A stretch of DNA of 50,747 nt from Nitrospirales bacterium. Its GTDB lineage: Bacteria; Nitrospirota; Nitrospiria; Nitrospirales; UBA8639. The position numbers and the translations under genes were made by a program. The stretch lies in the NCBI GenBank assembly GCA_022828225.1, contig JAJEJG010000022.1, positions 1 to 50,747 of the forward strand, given 5' to 3'. Shown here piece by piece: positions 41,155 to 50,597 of the stretch (its first letter is position 1; every line of letters begins with the position of its first letter). The notes below the pieces were generated by a model. The model worked only from the letters and a program-made list of their open reading frames with translations, had not been told where the DNA came from and did no database searches.

Positions 41155-41590
41155 GGCCGATGACCTTGGCTTGTCCGCCCGCCTGTTCAATCTTCCGAAG
41201 AGCCGACTGACTGAATTTATGCGCTTCAATAGTCATGGGCTTGTCCAGCTCTCCGACACCAAGAATCTTGATGGGCTTTGACTGCTTCTTGACAATCCGC
41301 TTCTCATAGAGGACCTGAGGAGTCACGTTCTGGTCGAGGGCAGCTAGGGTTTTGAGATTGACCACGGCGAATTCGATGCGAAACGGATTGTGAAATCCTC
41401 GTTTGGGCAACCTCCGTGCGAGCGGCATTTGACCACCTTCAAATCCCGCGACGTTCGCCCGCCCGGAACGGGCGAGCATACCTTTATGCCCCTTGCCGGC
41501 CGTCTTTCCCAACCCCGAGCCCGGACCGCGCCCTAAACGTTTTTTCGATTTCCTGGAACCCGGCGCCGGCTGCAATTGATGAAGTTTCAT
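41147..41590 (-). CDS. rplO: 50S ribosomal protein L15
   Basis: The 147-residue protein has [39 protein letters not shown] and [17 protein letters not shown], the L15 signature. It binds 23S rRNA late in assembly. It overlaps rpmD by 4 bp and secY by 8 bp. Confidence 0.97.
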   Translation of the reverse strand: MKLHQLQPAPGSRKSKKRLGRGPGSGLGKTAGKGHKGMLARSGRANVAGFEGGQMPLARRLPKRGFHNPFRIEFAVVNLKTLAALDQNVTPQVLYEKRIVKKQSKPIKILGVGELDKPMTIEAHKFSQSALRKIEQAGGQAKVIGRA

Positions 41591-41778
41591 TGATCGTTGA
41601 CCTCAACGAGATGCTTGACCTTTTGGAGCAACCCCAACACCTGGGGCGTCTTGGGGCGTTGCACCGTTTGATGGAGCTTTCGTAACCCAAGCCCCTGTAA
41701 ATACAGGCGCTGTTTATGGGGTCGTCCGATGGGACTATGCTTCAGCGTAATGGAAAGCTGATCAGGAGATTGAGACAC
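41587..41778 (-). CDS. rpmD: 50S ribosomal protein L30
   Basis: The 63-residue protein with QLSITLKHSPIGRPHKQRLY and PQVLGLLQKVKHLVEV is a normal bacterial L30. The GTG at 41778 is chosen because GAGGAAC lies at the right distance upstream; another GTG 15 bp earlier lies too close to the rpsE stop codon for that site to act. Confidence 0.93.
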   Translation of the reverse strand: MSQSPDQLSITLKHSPIGRPHKQRLYLQGLGLRKLHQTVQRPKTPQVLGLLQKVKHLVEVNDQ

Positions 41779-41799
41779 AGCACTGTTCCTCACACCACG

Positions 41800-42297
41800 T
41801 TAGAGTGACGGCTCATTCGAGACCTGACGGAGTTGCTTGACGTCTTCCGGGCCTTTGAGTTGAGACAAGCCGGCCAACGTCGCTTGCACCACGTTATAGG
41901 GATTGCCGCGGCCCAGAGTCTTCGCAATGATATTGTGCGCCCCGAGCACTTCCAAAACGGCTCGAACCGCCCCACCCGCGATGATCCCCGTCCCTGCTTT
42001 CGCCGGTTTCATGTATACGTGCTCCCCACAGAAACGCCCGTGCACATCATGGGGGATACTGCCGTTTCTCAGAGGGACCTGAAGCAGTTGCTTCTTGGCC
42101 CGGCCAACGGCTTTGGCAATGGCCGGCGGCACCTCGGTGGCCTTGCCCTTGCCGATGCCAACCCATCCCTGTCCATCCCCGACCACGACCAGCGCGCTGA
42201 AAGAAAATCGCTTTCCGCCTTTGACTACTTTCGCCACCCGGTTAATCGAAATTAACTTGTCTTTAAGGTTCAATTCTTCGGGGTTGACTTGTTGCAC
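41800..42297 (-). CDS. rpsE: 30S ribosomal protein S5
   Basis: The 165-residue protein shows [39 protein letters not shown] and [20 protein letters not shown], the S5 signature. It helps keep decoding accurate. It begins with GTG and follows rplR by 18 bp. Confidence 0.97.
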   Translation of the reverse strand: MQQVNPEELNLKDKLISINRVAKVVKGGKRFSFSALVVVGDGQGWVGIGKGKATEVPPAIAKAVGRAKKQLLQVPLRNGSIPHDVHGRFCGEHVYMKPAKAGTGIIAGGAVRAVLEVLGAHNIIAKTLGRGNPYNVVQATLAGLSQLKGPEDVKQLRQVSNEPSL

Positions 42298-42315
42298 CGA
42301 ATGCCATCCTCTTCG

Positions 42316-42681
42316 TTAAAAGGCCAGACCACCTTCACGGGACGCGTCCGCCAAGGCTTTGACCCGTCCATGATACAGTCGCCCGTTCCGGTCGAACACG
42401 ACGTCGGTCACCTTCGCAGCCTTGGCCCGCTCGGCCAACAATTTCCCGACGACTTGCGCGGCCTCTTTCGACGAACCGGACTTTATGGTTTCGCGCAGTC
42501 CGGCGTCCATGGATGACGCAGCGGCCAAGGTGAGACCCGCAACGTCATCGACAACTTGGGCGTAAATGTGTGCATTGCTTCGAAACACGGTCAGTCTGGG
42601 CCGTTGAGACGTACCCTGAACTTTTTTTCTGACTCGTGTTTTGCGTCGCTCCAACCGGCGACGTTGCGTCTTGAGATTCAT
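42316..42681 (-). CDS. rplR: 50S ribosomal protein L18
   Basis: The 121-residue protein with [20 protein letters not shown] and [20 protein letters not shown] ends in REGGLAF, as L18 does. It carries 5S rRNA into the large subunit. It follows rplF by 3 bp. Confidence 0.97.
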   Translation of the reverse strand: MNLKTQRRRLERRKTRVRKKVQGTSQRPRLTVFRSNAHIYAQVVDDVAGLTLAAASSMDAGLRETIKSGSSKEAAQVVGKLLAERAKAAKVTDVVFDRNGRLYHGRVKALADASREGGLAF

Positions 42682-42684
42682 ATG

Positions 42685-43224
42685 TTATTTCTTCCCGGCT
42701 TTCCCGGCTTTCTTAATCAGGACTTCACCTGCGTACCTGATGCCTTTTTGCTTATAGACGTCGGGCGGTCTCACGCGGCGAATATTAGCGGCCGTCTGGG
42801 TCACGACCCGTTTATCAATACCTTTGATGGAGATCATGGTTTGCTTCTCAACCGACGCCTGCACGCCTTCCGGGATCGCCACGGTCACAGGATGCGCAAA
42901 ACCGACGTTTAACGTCAGCGCTTGACCCTGCACTTGAGCCCTGTACCCCACCCCGGTCAATTCCAGTGTGCGTTCAAACCCCTTGGTCACACCCTCGACC
43001 AGATTTGCCAGTTCAACACGTGTCAGTCCATGGAGGGCTTTGACGCGCGGCGCATGCCCCCGCCGACCCACCTGGATAGCTCCCTCGTTGATGGTCACGT
43101 CAATCCCGTCGGCGAGTTCCCACCCCAATTGGCCCAGAGGCCCCTTGACGGAAACGGAACTCCCTTCCACCTTCACCTCGACGGTGGAGGCCAGTGCAAT
43201 TGGTTTGATACCGATCCTAGACAT
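42685..43224 (-). CDS. rplF: 50S ribosomal protein L6
   Basis: The 179-residue protein begins SRIGIKPIALASTVEVKVEG and has LELTGVGYRAQVQGQALTLN and RRVRPPDVYKQKGIRYAGEV, the duplicated L6 fold. It lies near the GTPase centre and follows rpsH by 45 bp. Confidence 0.97.
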   Translation of the reverse strand: MSRIGIKPIALASTVEVKVEGSSVSVKGPLGQLGWELADGIDVTINEGAIQVGRRGHAPRVKALHGLTRVELANLVEGVTKGFERTLELTGVGYRAQVQGQALTLNVGFAHPVTVAIPEGVQASVEKQTMISIKGIDKRVVTQTAANIRRVRPPDVYKQKGIRYAGEVLIKKAGKAGKK

Positions 43225-43269
43225 CGTTGACCTGACTGCTTCGTTGGGATGAACCTGTTCGTTCCAGCC

Positions 43270-43674
43270 CTACCAAACGTGACACAACACCTCTCCTCCG
43301 ATACTCTGCTGTCTGGCCTGCCGGTCGGTCATGACCCCTCTCGAGGTCGACAGCACCGCAACCCCCAGCCCGCCCCGCACTCGAGGAATGGAGGAAACCC
43401 CCACGTACACGCGCTTGCCGGGCTTACTGACTCGTTTGATTTTCTCGATCACGGGTTTCTTTTCCCGTCCGGGGACATACCGCAATTCCACCTGAAGACC
43501 CGGATGCCCATTGAGCGTGGTGGGCGAGAAATTTTGAATAAACCCCTCGTCCTTAAAGACGGCAAGCACGTTGGCCTTCAATTTGGAGGCGGGAACGTTG
43601 ACCGTCGCATGCCCCCGTCGAATGGCATTCATGATGCGAATAAAAAGATCGGCAATTGGATCAGTCATACTCAT
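43270..43674 (-). CDS. rpsH: 30S ribosomal protein S8
   Basis: The 134-residue protein has TDPIADLFIRIMNAIRRGHA and the C-terminal GLGVAVLSTSRGVMTDRQAR with GGEVLCHVW, typical of S8. S8 binds the central domain of 16S rRNA and in enterobacteria represses the spc operon. An internal ATG 6 bp later is a possible start, but AAGGG spacing favours 43674. Confidence 0.97.
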   Translation of the reverse strand: MSMTDPIADLFIRIMNAIRRGHATVNVPASKLKANVLAVFKDEGFIQNFSPTTLNGHPGLQVELRYVPGREKKPVIEKIKRVSKPGKRVYVGVSSIPRVRGGLGVAVLSTSRGVMTDRQARQQSIGGEVLCHVW

Positions 43675-43711
43675 AACGTCATACCCTTATCATCCGCAGC
43701 CTGGCGCCGGG

Positions 43712-43897
43712 CTACCAACTCGACTTGGTGACCCCCGGAATGTTTCCGCGCAGGCTATGCAGCCGGAAACAAATCCGGCACATGTGGAAGCGGCGCAAAA
43801 AGGCCCTCACGCGACCACAGAGAGGGCAGCGATTATATCGCCGGACGGGAAATTTCGGCTCAGCCGCCTGCTTGTTCCGTAATGCTTTTCTTGCCAC
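43712..43897 (-). CDS. rpsN: 30S ribosomal protein S14, zinc type
   Basis: The 61-residue protein has [20 protein letters not shown], two CxxC pairs that bind zinc, and ends [10 protein letters not shown]. This is the short zinc-binding type rather than the 100-residue form. The GTG at 43897 has GGAGG five bases upstream, which decides against the longer frame. It lies between rplE and rpsH. Confidence 0.95.
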   Translation of the reverse strand: MARKALRNKQAAEPKFPVRRYNRCPLCGRVRAFLRRFHMCRICFRLHSLRGNIPGVTKSSW

Positions 43898-43923
43898 GCA
43901 AGCCTCCGTCTCAAGCACTTAGT

Positions 43924-44517
43924 TCAACGAAACGGCATGCCGAGATGACTCAGCAAGGATTTAGCCTCGTCATTTCGTTGAGCGCTCGTCACAATGGTAA
44001 TATCCATCCCGTGGATGGCTGCCACGTCGTCATATTTGATTTCAGGAAAGGTCAACTGCTCCTTTAACCCGAACGTATAGTTACCACGGCCATCAAACGC
44101 CTTGGGGGAAACTCCCCGAAAATCCCGAATCCGGGGCAAGCCAACGTTCAGCAAACGATCCAGAAATTCATACATCCGGCTACCGCGAAGCGTGACCTTG
44201 GCTCCGATCGGCATCCCCTGTCGCACCTTGAAACCGGCGATGGCTTTCTTCGCCTTGGTCACGACGGGCTTCTGCCCCGTAATCAAGGCCAATTCGGCCA
44301 CGGCACTTTCCAGCAACTTGACCTCTTGAATGGCTTCTCCCATACCAACGTTCAGGACCACTCTTTCCACGCGAGGCACTTGCATCGGGTTGGCATACGA
44401 GAATTCCTTCATCATCCGGGGGATCACCTCATTCCGGTAGAGATCTCTTAACCGCGGAGGCGGTCCTGCCTGTGCAGCCTTGGGTTTGGCCGCCGGTTTG
44501 GTTTCTTTTTTCGCCAT
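43924..44517 (-). CDS. rplE: 50S ribosomal protein L5
   Basis: The 197-residue protein has a Lys/Ala-rich N-terminal extension of about 20 residues before the family start [19 protein letters not shown]. It carries [40 protein letters not shown] and [20 protein letters not shown]. It binds 5S rRNA and P-site tRNA. Its ATG shares one base with the rplX stop codon (TGATG). Confidence 0.96.
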   Translation of the reverse strand: MAKKETKPAAKPKAAQAGPPPRLRDLYRNEVIPRMMKEFSYANPMQVPRVERVVLNVGMGEAIQEVKLLESAVAELALITGQKPVVTKAKKAIAGFKVRQGMPIGAKVTLRGSRMYEFLDRLLNVGLPRIRDFRGVSPKAFDGRGNYTFGLKEQLTFPEIKYDDVAAIHGMDITIVTSAQRNDEAKSLLSHLGMPFR

Positions 44518-44879
44518 CACACCTTATCCAACACGTCATCAGGACTTTTCTGTAAGACTCGAACCCGACGACCATCATCCAATCGTTTGATTGCGACCCG
44601 TGAAGGCTTCCCCAAAGCCTGGGAATACACCATGACGTTTGAAATCGCCAGGGGCGCTTCACGTTCCAAAATGCCGCCTTGCTTCATTTTTTGGGAAGGC
44701 TTCGTGTGCCGTTTAATCACGTTGATTTTTTCCACCGTCACCCGGCTTGTCCGTGGATCCACGTGCAAGACCTTCCCCATTTTCCCCTTCTCCCGTCCGG
44801 CAATCACGATCACCGTATCGCCCTTGCGAATACGCGATTTCGTCACCGAGGGGCTTCCATTCGCCGTTCGGGTCCCCAT
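44517..44879 (-). CDS. rplX: 50S ribosomal protein L24
   Basis: The 120-residue protein has the KOW motif in [20 protein letters not shown] and the conserved [20 protein letters not shown] and [12 protein letters not shown]. It starts assembly of the large subunit. It is a few residues longer than average at both ends. It follows rplN by 5 bp. Confidence 0.96.
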   Translation of the reverse strand: MGTRTANGSPSVTKSRIRKGDTVIVIAGREKGKMGKVLHVDPRTSRVTVEKINVIKRHTKPSQKMKQGGILEREAPLAISNVMVYSQALGKPSRVAIKRLDDGRRVRVLQKSPDDVLDKV

Positions 44880-44884
44880 GGGTC

Positions 44885-45253
44885 CTACAACACCTCCGGA
44901 GCAAGAGAAATGATTTTCATGAACTTCTTTTTCCTTAATTCCCGGGCAACAGGCCCGAAGATTCTCGTGCCCACGGGATCCCCTTGATTATTCACCAGCA
45001 CACACGCGTTGCGATCGAAGCGAATATAGGAGCCATCCTCGCGGCGCCGGCTCTTTTTCGTTCGCACGATCACCGCCTTGACCACGTCGCCTTTCTTGAC
45101 GGACGCTTTGGGTATGGCTTCTCGAACCGACACGACTACAATGTCGCCGATGCCTCCATACCGCCGGCGGGTCCCACCCAACACGTGAAAACACCGCACG
45201 CTCTTCGCGCCTGAATTATCCGCGACGTCAAGATAACTGTAATTTTGAATCAT
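44885..45253 (-). CDS. rplN: 50S ribosomal protein L14
   Basis: The 122-residue protein begins [20 protein letters not shown] and contains [20 protein letters not shown] and [20 protein letters not shown], a canonical L14. It forms an inter-subunit bridge. It lies 30 bp after rpsQ. Confidence 0.97.
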   Translation of the reverse strand: MIQNYSYLDVADNSGAKSVRCFHVLGGTRRRYGGIGDIVVVSVREAIPKASVKKGDVVKAVIVRTKKSRRREDGSYIRFDRNACVLVNNQGDPVGTRIFGPVARELRKKKFMKIISLAPEVL

Positions 45254-45283
45254 CGGAACACCACGCCATTTCCGGTTCGCCGT

Positions 45284-45553
45284 TTACGCCGACGGGTTCT
45301 GTTCGCCCCGCTCGACTATGGCCGCCACCCGCCAATGCTTATCTTTGCTGAGCGGGCGCGTCTCCACGATTTTCACGCGATCGCCGATCCGGGATTCATT
45401 TTTTTCATCATGGGCCTTCAACTTGGTCAGACGTCGCACAACTTTTCCGTACAACGCGTGCGACACCAATCTCGGGACCGCCACAACGACCGTTTTATCC
45501 ATCTTATCGCTGATCACGCGCCCATACGATGCGCGCTGCCGTCTTACAGTCAT
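45284..45553 (-). CDS. rpsQ: 30S ribosomal protein S17
   Basis: The 89-residue protein has the OB-fold segments [20 protein letters not shown] and [20 protein letters not shown] followed by [12 protein letters not shown], the S17 signature. It is an early binder of 16S rRNA. It follows rpmC by 6 bp. Confidence 0.97.
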   Translation of the reverse strand: MTVRRQRASYGRVISDKMDKTVVVAVPRLVSHALYGKVVRRLTKLKAHDEKNESRIGDRVKIVETRPLSKDKHWRVAAIVERGEQNPSA

Positions 45554-45559
45554 ATCTCG

Positions 45560-45772
45560 TCAACCCTCGCCTTTCGATTGCGCCGACGCTCGCTTTTCAC
45601 GGAGGACGGTCTTGGCCCTGGCCACGTCCTTCCGTGCCTGACGAATTTTCATCGGATTTTCAATTCGTCCAAGGGCATGTTGGCAGCGGAGGTGAAACAA
45701 TTCCTGCTTCAACTCATGCACCTTTCCGACCAATTCTTCCGCTTCCATGCCTTGTAATTCTTTGACGTCCAT
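45560..45772 (-). CDS. rpmC: 50S ribosomal protein L29
   Basis: The 70-residue helical protein has LVGKVHELKQELFHLRCQHA and RIENPMKIRQARKDVARAKT, a standard L29 at the tunnel exit. The ATG at 45772 is chosen over the TTG directly before it. It follows rplP by 9 bp. Confidence 0.96.
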   Translation of the reverse strand: MDVKELQGMEAEELVGKVHELKQELFHLRCQHALGRIENPMKIRQARKDVARAKTVLREKRASAQSKGEG

Positions 45773-45781
45773 CAATGCGCC

Positions 45782-46201
45782 TCAGACGGGATATTCGCCT
45801 CTGGCGACAAATTTCGTCGCCAACGGCAGTTTGTGACCGGCTAAACGAAACGCCTCTTCCGCGACGCTTCTCGTCACGTCATCCATTTCGTAGAGAATAC
45901 GACCGGGCTTCACCACGGCCACCCAGAACTCGGGGTTCCCTTTACCCTTCCCCATTCGCACTTCCGCAGGCTTCTTGGTGACGGGCTTATCGGGGAAAAT
46001 CCTCGTCCAGATTCTCCCGCCACGCTTGACGTGGCGCGTCATCGCGATTCTCGCAGCCTCGATTTGCCTGGCGGTAATCCGGCCGGGCTCGAGAACCTTG
46101 AGCCCGAACTGACCGAAAGACACGTCACCGCCACGGTAAGCCTTCCCCCGCATGTTGCCTTTTTGCACTTTTCGAAACTTAACTTTTTTCGGAGCTAACA
46201 T
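45782..46201 (-). CDS. rplP: 50S ribosomal protein L16
   Basis: The 139-residue protein begins [20 protein letters not shown] and has [40 protein letters not shown] and [20 protein letters not shown], the L16 signature. It helps place A-site tRNA. It follows rpsC by 68 bp. Confidence 0.97.
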   Translation of the reverse strand: MLAPKKVKFRKVQKGNMRGKAYRGGDVSFGQFGLKVLEPGRITARQIEAARIAMTRHVKRGGRIWTRIFPDKPVTKKPAEVRMGKGKGNPEFWVAVVKPGRILYEMDDVTRSVAEEAFRLAGHKLPLATKFVARGEYPV

Positions 46202-46269
46202 ATTTCAGGTCCATCAAGTCTTTGCGTATCCGCATCAGACGCTCTCATCCGTGCGGTATCTATCGCTCT

Positions 46270-46935
46270 CTACAACAAATTCAGCGACGCTTCGTCTTTC
46301 ACCGCGTTCGGCAACTCGGCATCACCTTTATAAATCCACGCCTTCACCCCGATAATCCCCATGGTCGTATGAGCTTCCGCAAACCCGTAATCAACGTCAG
46401 CCCTGAGCGTATGAAGCGGAACCCGGCCTTCCCGATACCATTCCGTCCTGGCAATTTCATTGCCGCCCAACCGTCCGGCACACGACACCCGAACACCTTG
46501 AGCCCCCAAGCGAAGCGCCGAAGCCACGCTTCTTTTCATGGCGCGACGAAATGAAACGCGTTTCTCCAATTGCAAGGCGATGTTTTCAGAAACCAACTGC
46601 GCATCCAACTCCGGCTTCTTGATTTCCTTCACCGTCACGTAGACTTCCCGGCCATACCGTTGCTCCAGCATCGCCTTCAACTTATCAACCTCCGCACCCT
46701 TTCTCCCGATGATAATACCGGGACGGGCCGTGTATATGATCACCTTCACCTGATTTCCGGAACGCTCGATTTCTACCCGTGAAATACCGGCGTGAAACAA
46801 CCGGGATTTGACCGTCTGACGAATCTCGACATCCTCATGCAGTAGTTTCACGAAATCTTTTTTGGCGTACCACCGGGAATTCCACGTCCTGGTGTACCCC
46901 AGACGAAAACCATATGGATGTGTTTTTTGTCCCAT
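46270..46935 (-). CDS. rpsC: 30S ribosomal protein S3
   Basis: The 221-residue protein begins [20 protein letters not shown]. It has a KH domain with [20 protein letters not shown] and the C-terminal family part [20 protein letters not shown] and [10 protein letters not shown]. It forms part of the mRNA entry site. It follows rplV by 51 bp. Confidence 0.97.
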   Translation of the reverse strand: MGQKTHPYGFRLGYTRTWNSRWYAKKDFVKLLHEDVEIRQTVKSRLFHAGISRVEIERSGNQVKVIIYTARPGIIIGRKGAEVDKLKAMLEQRYGREVYVTVKEIKKPELDAQLVSENIALQLEKRVSFRRAMKRSVASALRLGAQGVRVSCAGRLGGNEIARTEWYREGRVPLHTLRADVDYGFAEAHTTMGIIGVKAWIYKGDAELPNAVKDEASLNLL

Positions 46936-46986
46936 ACTCCGGTTCTACCTCGCTCCGTCAACGGAAACGGTTGCCCATGACTTCCC

Positions 46987-47334
46987 CTAGGAATCCTCTT
47001 TCGTCGGAGAAACTGCTATCGTCAAATGACTGGTTCGCTTATGGATGGGATTCGCCCTACCCATGGACCTGGCTCGAAACCGCTTTAAAACGGGGCCTCC
47101 ATCGACATAGGCTCTTGAAATTTTCAACGATTCCGCATCCCCCAGTTCCTGTTGTCCGGCATTCGCGACCGCGGAATGCAACACCTTTTCCACGACCGGA
47201 GCCGCGGCCCTGGGCAAATACTTGAGAACGGTCAACGCCTCGGACACACCACGCCCGCGAATGAGGTCGACAACCATCCGCACTTTTCGCGGCGTCATTC
47301 TCACGTAGCGCAAGACTGCCTTTGCTTCGGCCAT
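46987..47334 (-). CDS. rplV: 50S ribosomal protein L22
   Basis: The 115-residue protein has [40 protein letters not shown] and the tunnel-loop [20 protein letters not shown], as L22 does. It lines the exit tunnel. It follows rpsS by 33 bp. Confidence 0.97.
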   Translation of the reverse strand: MAEAKAVLRYVRMTPRKVRMVVDLIRGRGVSEALTVLKYLPRAAAPVVEKVLHSAVANAGQQELGDAESLKISRAYVDGGPVLKRFRARSMGRANPIHKRTSHLTIAVSPTKEDS

Positions 47335-47367
47335 AAGATCCCTTCCCTACTGCTTCCTCAAGTCACG

Positions 47368-47655
47368 CTACTTTAATGGAACGGCCTTTTCCGATTTGGC
47401 GGCTCCATGCCCCTTAAAAAACCGGGTCGGAGAAAATTCTCCAAGTTTATGCCCAACCATATTTTCCGTCACATAGACCGGAAGAAACTTTTTCCCGTTG
47501 TGTACCGCAAACGTATGACCAATCATTTCAGGGATAATAGTAGAACGACGCGACCAGGTCTTGATGATTTTCATATCGCGAGAGTCGTTCATTCTTTCCA
47601 CTTTTTCCAGGAGGTGGGTATCAACAAACGGTCCTTTATGAATCGAACGCGGCAT
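47368..47655 (-). CDS. rpsS: 30S ribosomal protein S19
   Basis: The 95-residue protein begins [20 protein letters not shown] and has [20 protein letters not shown] and [15 protein letters not shown], the S19 signature, in the head of the small subunit with S13. It follows rplB by 15 bp. Confidence 0.97.
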   Translation of the reverse strand: MPRSIHKGPFVDTHLLEKVERMNDSRDMKIIKTWSRRSTIIPEMIGHTFAVHNGKKFLPVYVTENMVGHKLGEFSPTRFFKGHGAAKSEKAVPLK

Positions 47656-47670
47656 CGACGCTGGGTCTCC

Positions 47671-48498
47671 TTATTTCGTCCGTCTGGAGATAATGAATTT
47701 CGACGACTGTTTCTTCTTCCGGGTCTTGAAGCCTTTGGTCGGAACCCCCCAAGGGGAAACGGGATGAGGGTTGCCTTGCCCGGACTTCCCTTCGCCCCCG
47801 CCATGAGGATGGTCGACCGGATTCATCACGACCCCTCGGACGTGGGGCCGTTTTCCCATCCACCTGGAACGACCGGCCTTCCCCACGGAAACGTTCTCAT
47901 GATCGAGGTTCCCAATTTGGCCTACGGTGGCCATGCACGTCCCCAGGATCCGACGCATCTCACCCGAGACCAGACGAACCTGAACGTATCGGCCTTCCCG
48001 GCCCATCACTTGACAGGAAGCGCCGGCGCTCCTTGCCACCTGCGCGCCCTTCCCCGGCTTGAGTTCAATATTATGAATGGTCGTCCCAAGCGGCATCAGC
48101 GACAAAGGAAGCGCATTGCCCGGACGAATGTCCGAACCGGGACCGGCCTGAATCGGGTCTCCGGCCGACAAGCCGACGGGAGCCAGGATATATCGCTTTT
48201 CCCCGTCCGCATACGCGATCAACGCGATACGAGCCGAACGATTGGGATCATACTCCACCCTGACGACCTTCCCGGGCACCCCGACCTTATTACGCTTGAA
48301 ATCAATGACACGGTACAGGCGCTTATGCCCGCCGCCACGAAATCTTGTCGTAATCCGCCCGAAATTGTTTCGCCCTCCGGAACTTGCCAGGGACGTGGTC
48401 AGGCCCTTTTCAGGCTGCTCCTTCGACAGCGACTTGTCCTTGATAACCGTCATACCGCGCCGGCCCGGCGACGTTGGACGATAGGGTTTAGTCGGCAT
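47671..48498 (-). CDS. rplB: 50S ribosomal protein L2
   Basis: The 275-residue protein begins [20 protein letters not shown]. It has [40 protein letters not shown] and the C-terminal [20 protein letters not shown] whose histidine region is near the peptidyl-transferase centre. It is separated from rplW by 181 bp, unusually far for this operon, because a repeat element lies between. Confidence 0.97.
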   Translation of the reverse strand: MPTKPYRPTSPGRRGMTVIKDKSLSKEQPEKGLTTSLASSGGRNNFGRITTRFRGGGHKRLYRVIDFKRNKVGVPGKVVRVEYDPNRSARIALIAYADGEKRYILAPVGLSAGDPIQAGPGSDIRPGNALPLSLMPLGTTIHNIELKPGKGAQVARSAGASCQVMGREGRYVQVRLVSGEMRRILGTCMATVGQIGNLDHENVSVGKAGRSRWMGKRPHVRGVVMNPVDHPHGGGEGKSGQGNPHPVSPWGVPTKGFKTRKKKQSSKFIISRRTK

Positions 48499-48557
48499 AA
48501 TGTGTGACCCTTTTCTTCTCTAACTCAAACCACATCGCACATCGCTTTCAAGGCAAG

Positions 48558-48680
48558 GCAGGACGTTCAAAAAGGCCGTCCGGCAAGGCCGCAGGTCCAT
48601 TGGCGCGCGGAGCGTACGTGAAGTACGTGAGCACGACAAGGGATCGAGAACGCCGCTGGCGGCTTTTTTCAACGTCCTGC
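48558..48680. mobile_element. MITE-like inverted-repeat element between rplW and rplB
   Basis: The left end GCAGGACGTTCAAAAAGGCC is mirrored by the right end, which reads GCAGGACGTTGAAAAAAGCC on the minus strand. Inside are GTACGTGAAGTACGTGAG and a GCCGCTGGCGGCTTTTTT hairpin. It is 123 bp without a gene. The right end touches the rplW stop codon (the G of TAG belongs to the element). I recall this type of repeat from Nitrospira-like genomes, but could not check it. Confidence 0.7.
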
Positions 48681-48979
48681 TAAGCACTTTCGTACAGTTC
48701 TACCTTTTCGCCTTCACGCAAGGTGATGATGGCTTTCTTCCAGTCCGGGCGCTTCCCAAGATACCGCCCCTGACGCTTCTTCTTGCCCAAGACGTTCATG
48801 ATGTTGACGGACTTCACTTTAACCTTGAGAACCGACTCCACCGCCTGACGCACTTCGATTCGATTCACGTCGTTCTGTACGACAAAGGCGATGCGGTTCG
48901 CGGAATCCTGAAGTCCCGTAATTTTTTCGGTCAACAACGGCTTTACCAACACGTCATAGGGATCGCGTTTCATGCCCAT
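48680..48979 (-). CDS. rplW: 50S ribosomal protein L23
   Basis: The 99-residue protein has DVLVKPLLTEKITGLQDSAN, EVRQAVESVLKVKVKSVNIM and the loop GKKKRQGRYLGKRPDWKKAI, as in L23. L23 docks trigger factor and SRP at the tunnel exit. It overlaps rplD by 10 bp. Its stop codon abuts a repeat element. Confidence 0.97.
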   Translation of the reverse strand: MGMKRDPYDVLVKPLLTEKITGLQDSANRIAFVVQNDVNRIEVRQAVESVLKVKVKSVNIMNVLGKKKRQGRYLGKRPDWKKAIITLREGEKVELYESA

Positions 48980-49593
48980 AACTCCTGCACGTTCGGCAAT
49001 TCATCCTTCAAGACCACGAGCATTTGGTATCGAAGCACGTCGTACACCGTGAGTTCTTCAGGCAACACGGCTTTCACTTGAGCCAAATTTCTCGTTGCAC
49101 GAAACACGGCGTCATTGCCTTTCCCCACAACGAAAAGCACCGGGCCCGTTGCACCCAATTGCTTCACCGTTTGGGCCATCAATTTGGTCTTGGGTTCAGG
49201 AAGAGAGAGTTCGGAAAGAACGAGAAGTTCCCCTGCTTCCATCTTGGAAGACAAGGCACTTTGCATGGCCTTTCGATACATTTTTTTCGACATGGCAGAA
49301 CGATACTTCCGAGGCTGCGGTCCGAACACCACCCCGCCGTGACGCCACACCGGCGAACGATTCGAACCCGCGCGAGCGCGTCCCGTATGTTTTTGCCTCC
49401 ATGGTTTCTTGCCCGTTCCGCTGACGTCACTACGACCTTTCGTGCTTGCGGTGCCTTGCCGAAGCGACGCGAGTTGCATGACGACTGCGGAATGAACAAG
49501 CGACCCATGAGGCTGAGTTCCGAATACGCTCTCACTCACCTCAACGGTGCCTACGGACGCCCTGTTTTGGTCTACGACTTCTATCGAGGCCAT
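48970..49593 (-). CDS. rplD: 50S ribosomal protein L4
   Basis: The 207-residue protein has the tunnel-loop RQGTASTKGRSDVSGTGKKP, TGRARAGSNRSPVWRHGGVV and FGPQPRKYRSAMSKKMYRKA, the L4 signature. In enterobacteria L4 also represses the S10 operon, though that control is not visible here. It follows rplC by 9 bp and overlaps rplW. Confidence 0.97.
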   Translation of the reverse strand: MASIEVVDQNRASVGTVEVSESVFGTQPHGSLVHSAVVMQLASLRQGTASTKGRSDVSGTGKKPWRQKHTGRARAGSNRSPVWRHGGVVFGPQPRKYRSAMSKKMYRKAMQSALSSKMEAGELLVLSELSLPEPKTKLMAQTVKQLGATGPVLFVVGKGNDAVFRATRNLAQVKAVLPEELTVYDVLRYQMLVVLKDELPNVQELWA

Positions 49594-49602
49594 ATCGAGG
49601 TA

Positions 49603-50226
49603 TTACTCCTCCGCCTTCCGGATAAGGACCAAGCCACCCACGGGACCGGGAACGGCCCCTCCGATAAGAACAAGATTCTCCTCCGGCCGGGTTTCGATCA
49701 CCGTCAACCCTTTCACAGTGACCTGCTTATTTCCCATTTGCCCGGGAAGCTTCTTGTTTTTCAGGACACGCGAGGGATACGAACTACACCCGATCGACCC
49801 CGGCGCACGATGAAACATCGAACCATGACTGGCCGGACCACCACCAAAATTGTGACGTTTCATCACGCCCTGGAACCCTTTTCCTTTGGAGGTTCCCTGG
49901 ACGTGCACTATTTCACCTTTTTCAAAAAGATCTGCCGTCACGGCGTCTCCCACCTGACATTCCGGCACGCAACGAAACTCCCGCAAATACCTGAACAGAT
50001 TCTCTTGCCCGGACGAACGCAGATGCCCCACTTGCGCCTTGGTGAGTTTCCGCTCCTGAACCTCCGCATAGCCGAGTTGCACCGCATCGTACCCATGACG
50101 GTCTTTCGTCTTCACGGCCGTGACGCGACAAGGCCCAACTTCAATCACCGTTACCGGATGCAGACGACGATTTTCATCGTAGAACTGCGTCATGCCCAAT
50201 TTTTTTCCTATCAACCCGCTAACCAT
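49603..50226 (-). CDS. rplC: 50S ribosomal protein L3
   Basis: The 207-residue protein begins MVSGLIGKKLGMTQFYDENR and has GTSKGKGFQGVMKRHNFGGG, ASHGSMFHRAPGSIGCSSYP and KLPGQMGNKQVTVKGLTVIE, typical of L3. The ATG at 50226 matches the family start; an in-frame TTG lies 15 bp upstream. It follows rpsJ by 34 bp. Confidence 0.97.
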   Translation of the reverse strand: MVSGLIGKKLGMTQFYDENRRLHPVTVIEVGPCRVTAVKTKDRHGYDAVQLGYAEVQERKLTKAQVGHLRSSGQENLFRYLREFRCVPECQVGDAVTADLFEKGEIVHVQGTSKGKGFQGVMKRHNFGGGPASHGSMFHRAPGSIGCSSYPSRVLKNKKLPGQMGNKQVTVKGLTVIETRPEENLVLIGGAVPGPVGGLVLIRKAEE

Positions 50227-50260
50227 TCGACACTCTGCCAATCATCAAGGATCACGTCAC

Positions 50261-50578
50261 TTAAAGCTTGATCTCCACGTCCACACCTGCAGCCAAGCTC
50301 AATTTCATGAGCGCATCCATGGTTTCCGGGGTGGGCTCAAGAATATCCAACAAACGTTTATGCGTCCGGATTTCAAATTGCTCGCGAGATTTCTTATCCG
50401 CATGCGTGGATCGCTGAATGGTAAACTTTTCAATCCGGGTGGGAAGCGGAATGGGACCGGCAACACGCGCGCCCGTTTGCTTGACGGTGTCCACAATTTC
50501 CCGAGCCGATTGATCGAGGATCCGATAATCAAACCCCTTCAACCGGATACGAATACGTTGATCTACGCTTACCACCAC
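50261..50578 (-). CDS. rpsJ: 30S ribosomal protein S10
   Basis: The 105-residue protein has [40 protein letters not shown] and [20 protein letters not shown], the S10 signature. S10 also works as NusE in antitermination. It starts at one of two consecutive GTG codons, with AAGGAAT upstream. It lies 19 bp after tuf. Confidence 0.96.
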   Translation of the reverse strand: MVVSVDQRIRIRLKGFDYRILDQSAREIVDTVKQTGARVAGPIPLPTRIEKFTIQRSTHADKKSREQFEIRTHKRLLDILEPTPETMDALMKLSLAAGVDVEIKL

Positions 50579-50597
50579 TGGATTCCTTCCTTAACTC

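Noticed and set aside
47407-48507. Plus-strand frame (366 codons) opposite rplB and rpsS
   Set aside because: Antisense to essential conserved genes, with low-complexity Arg/Pro/His composition typical of shadow frames.
49024-50271. Long plus-strand frame (415 codons) opposite rplD and rplC
   Set aside because: It runs antisense through two conserved ribosomal protein genes and has no family similarity. It is a shadow frame.
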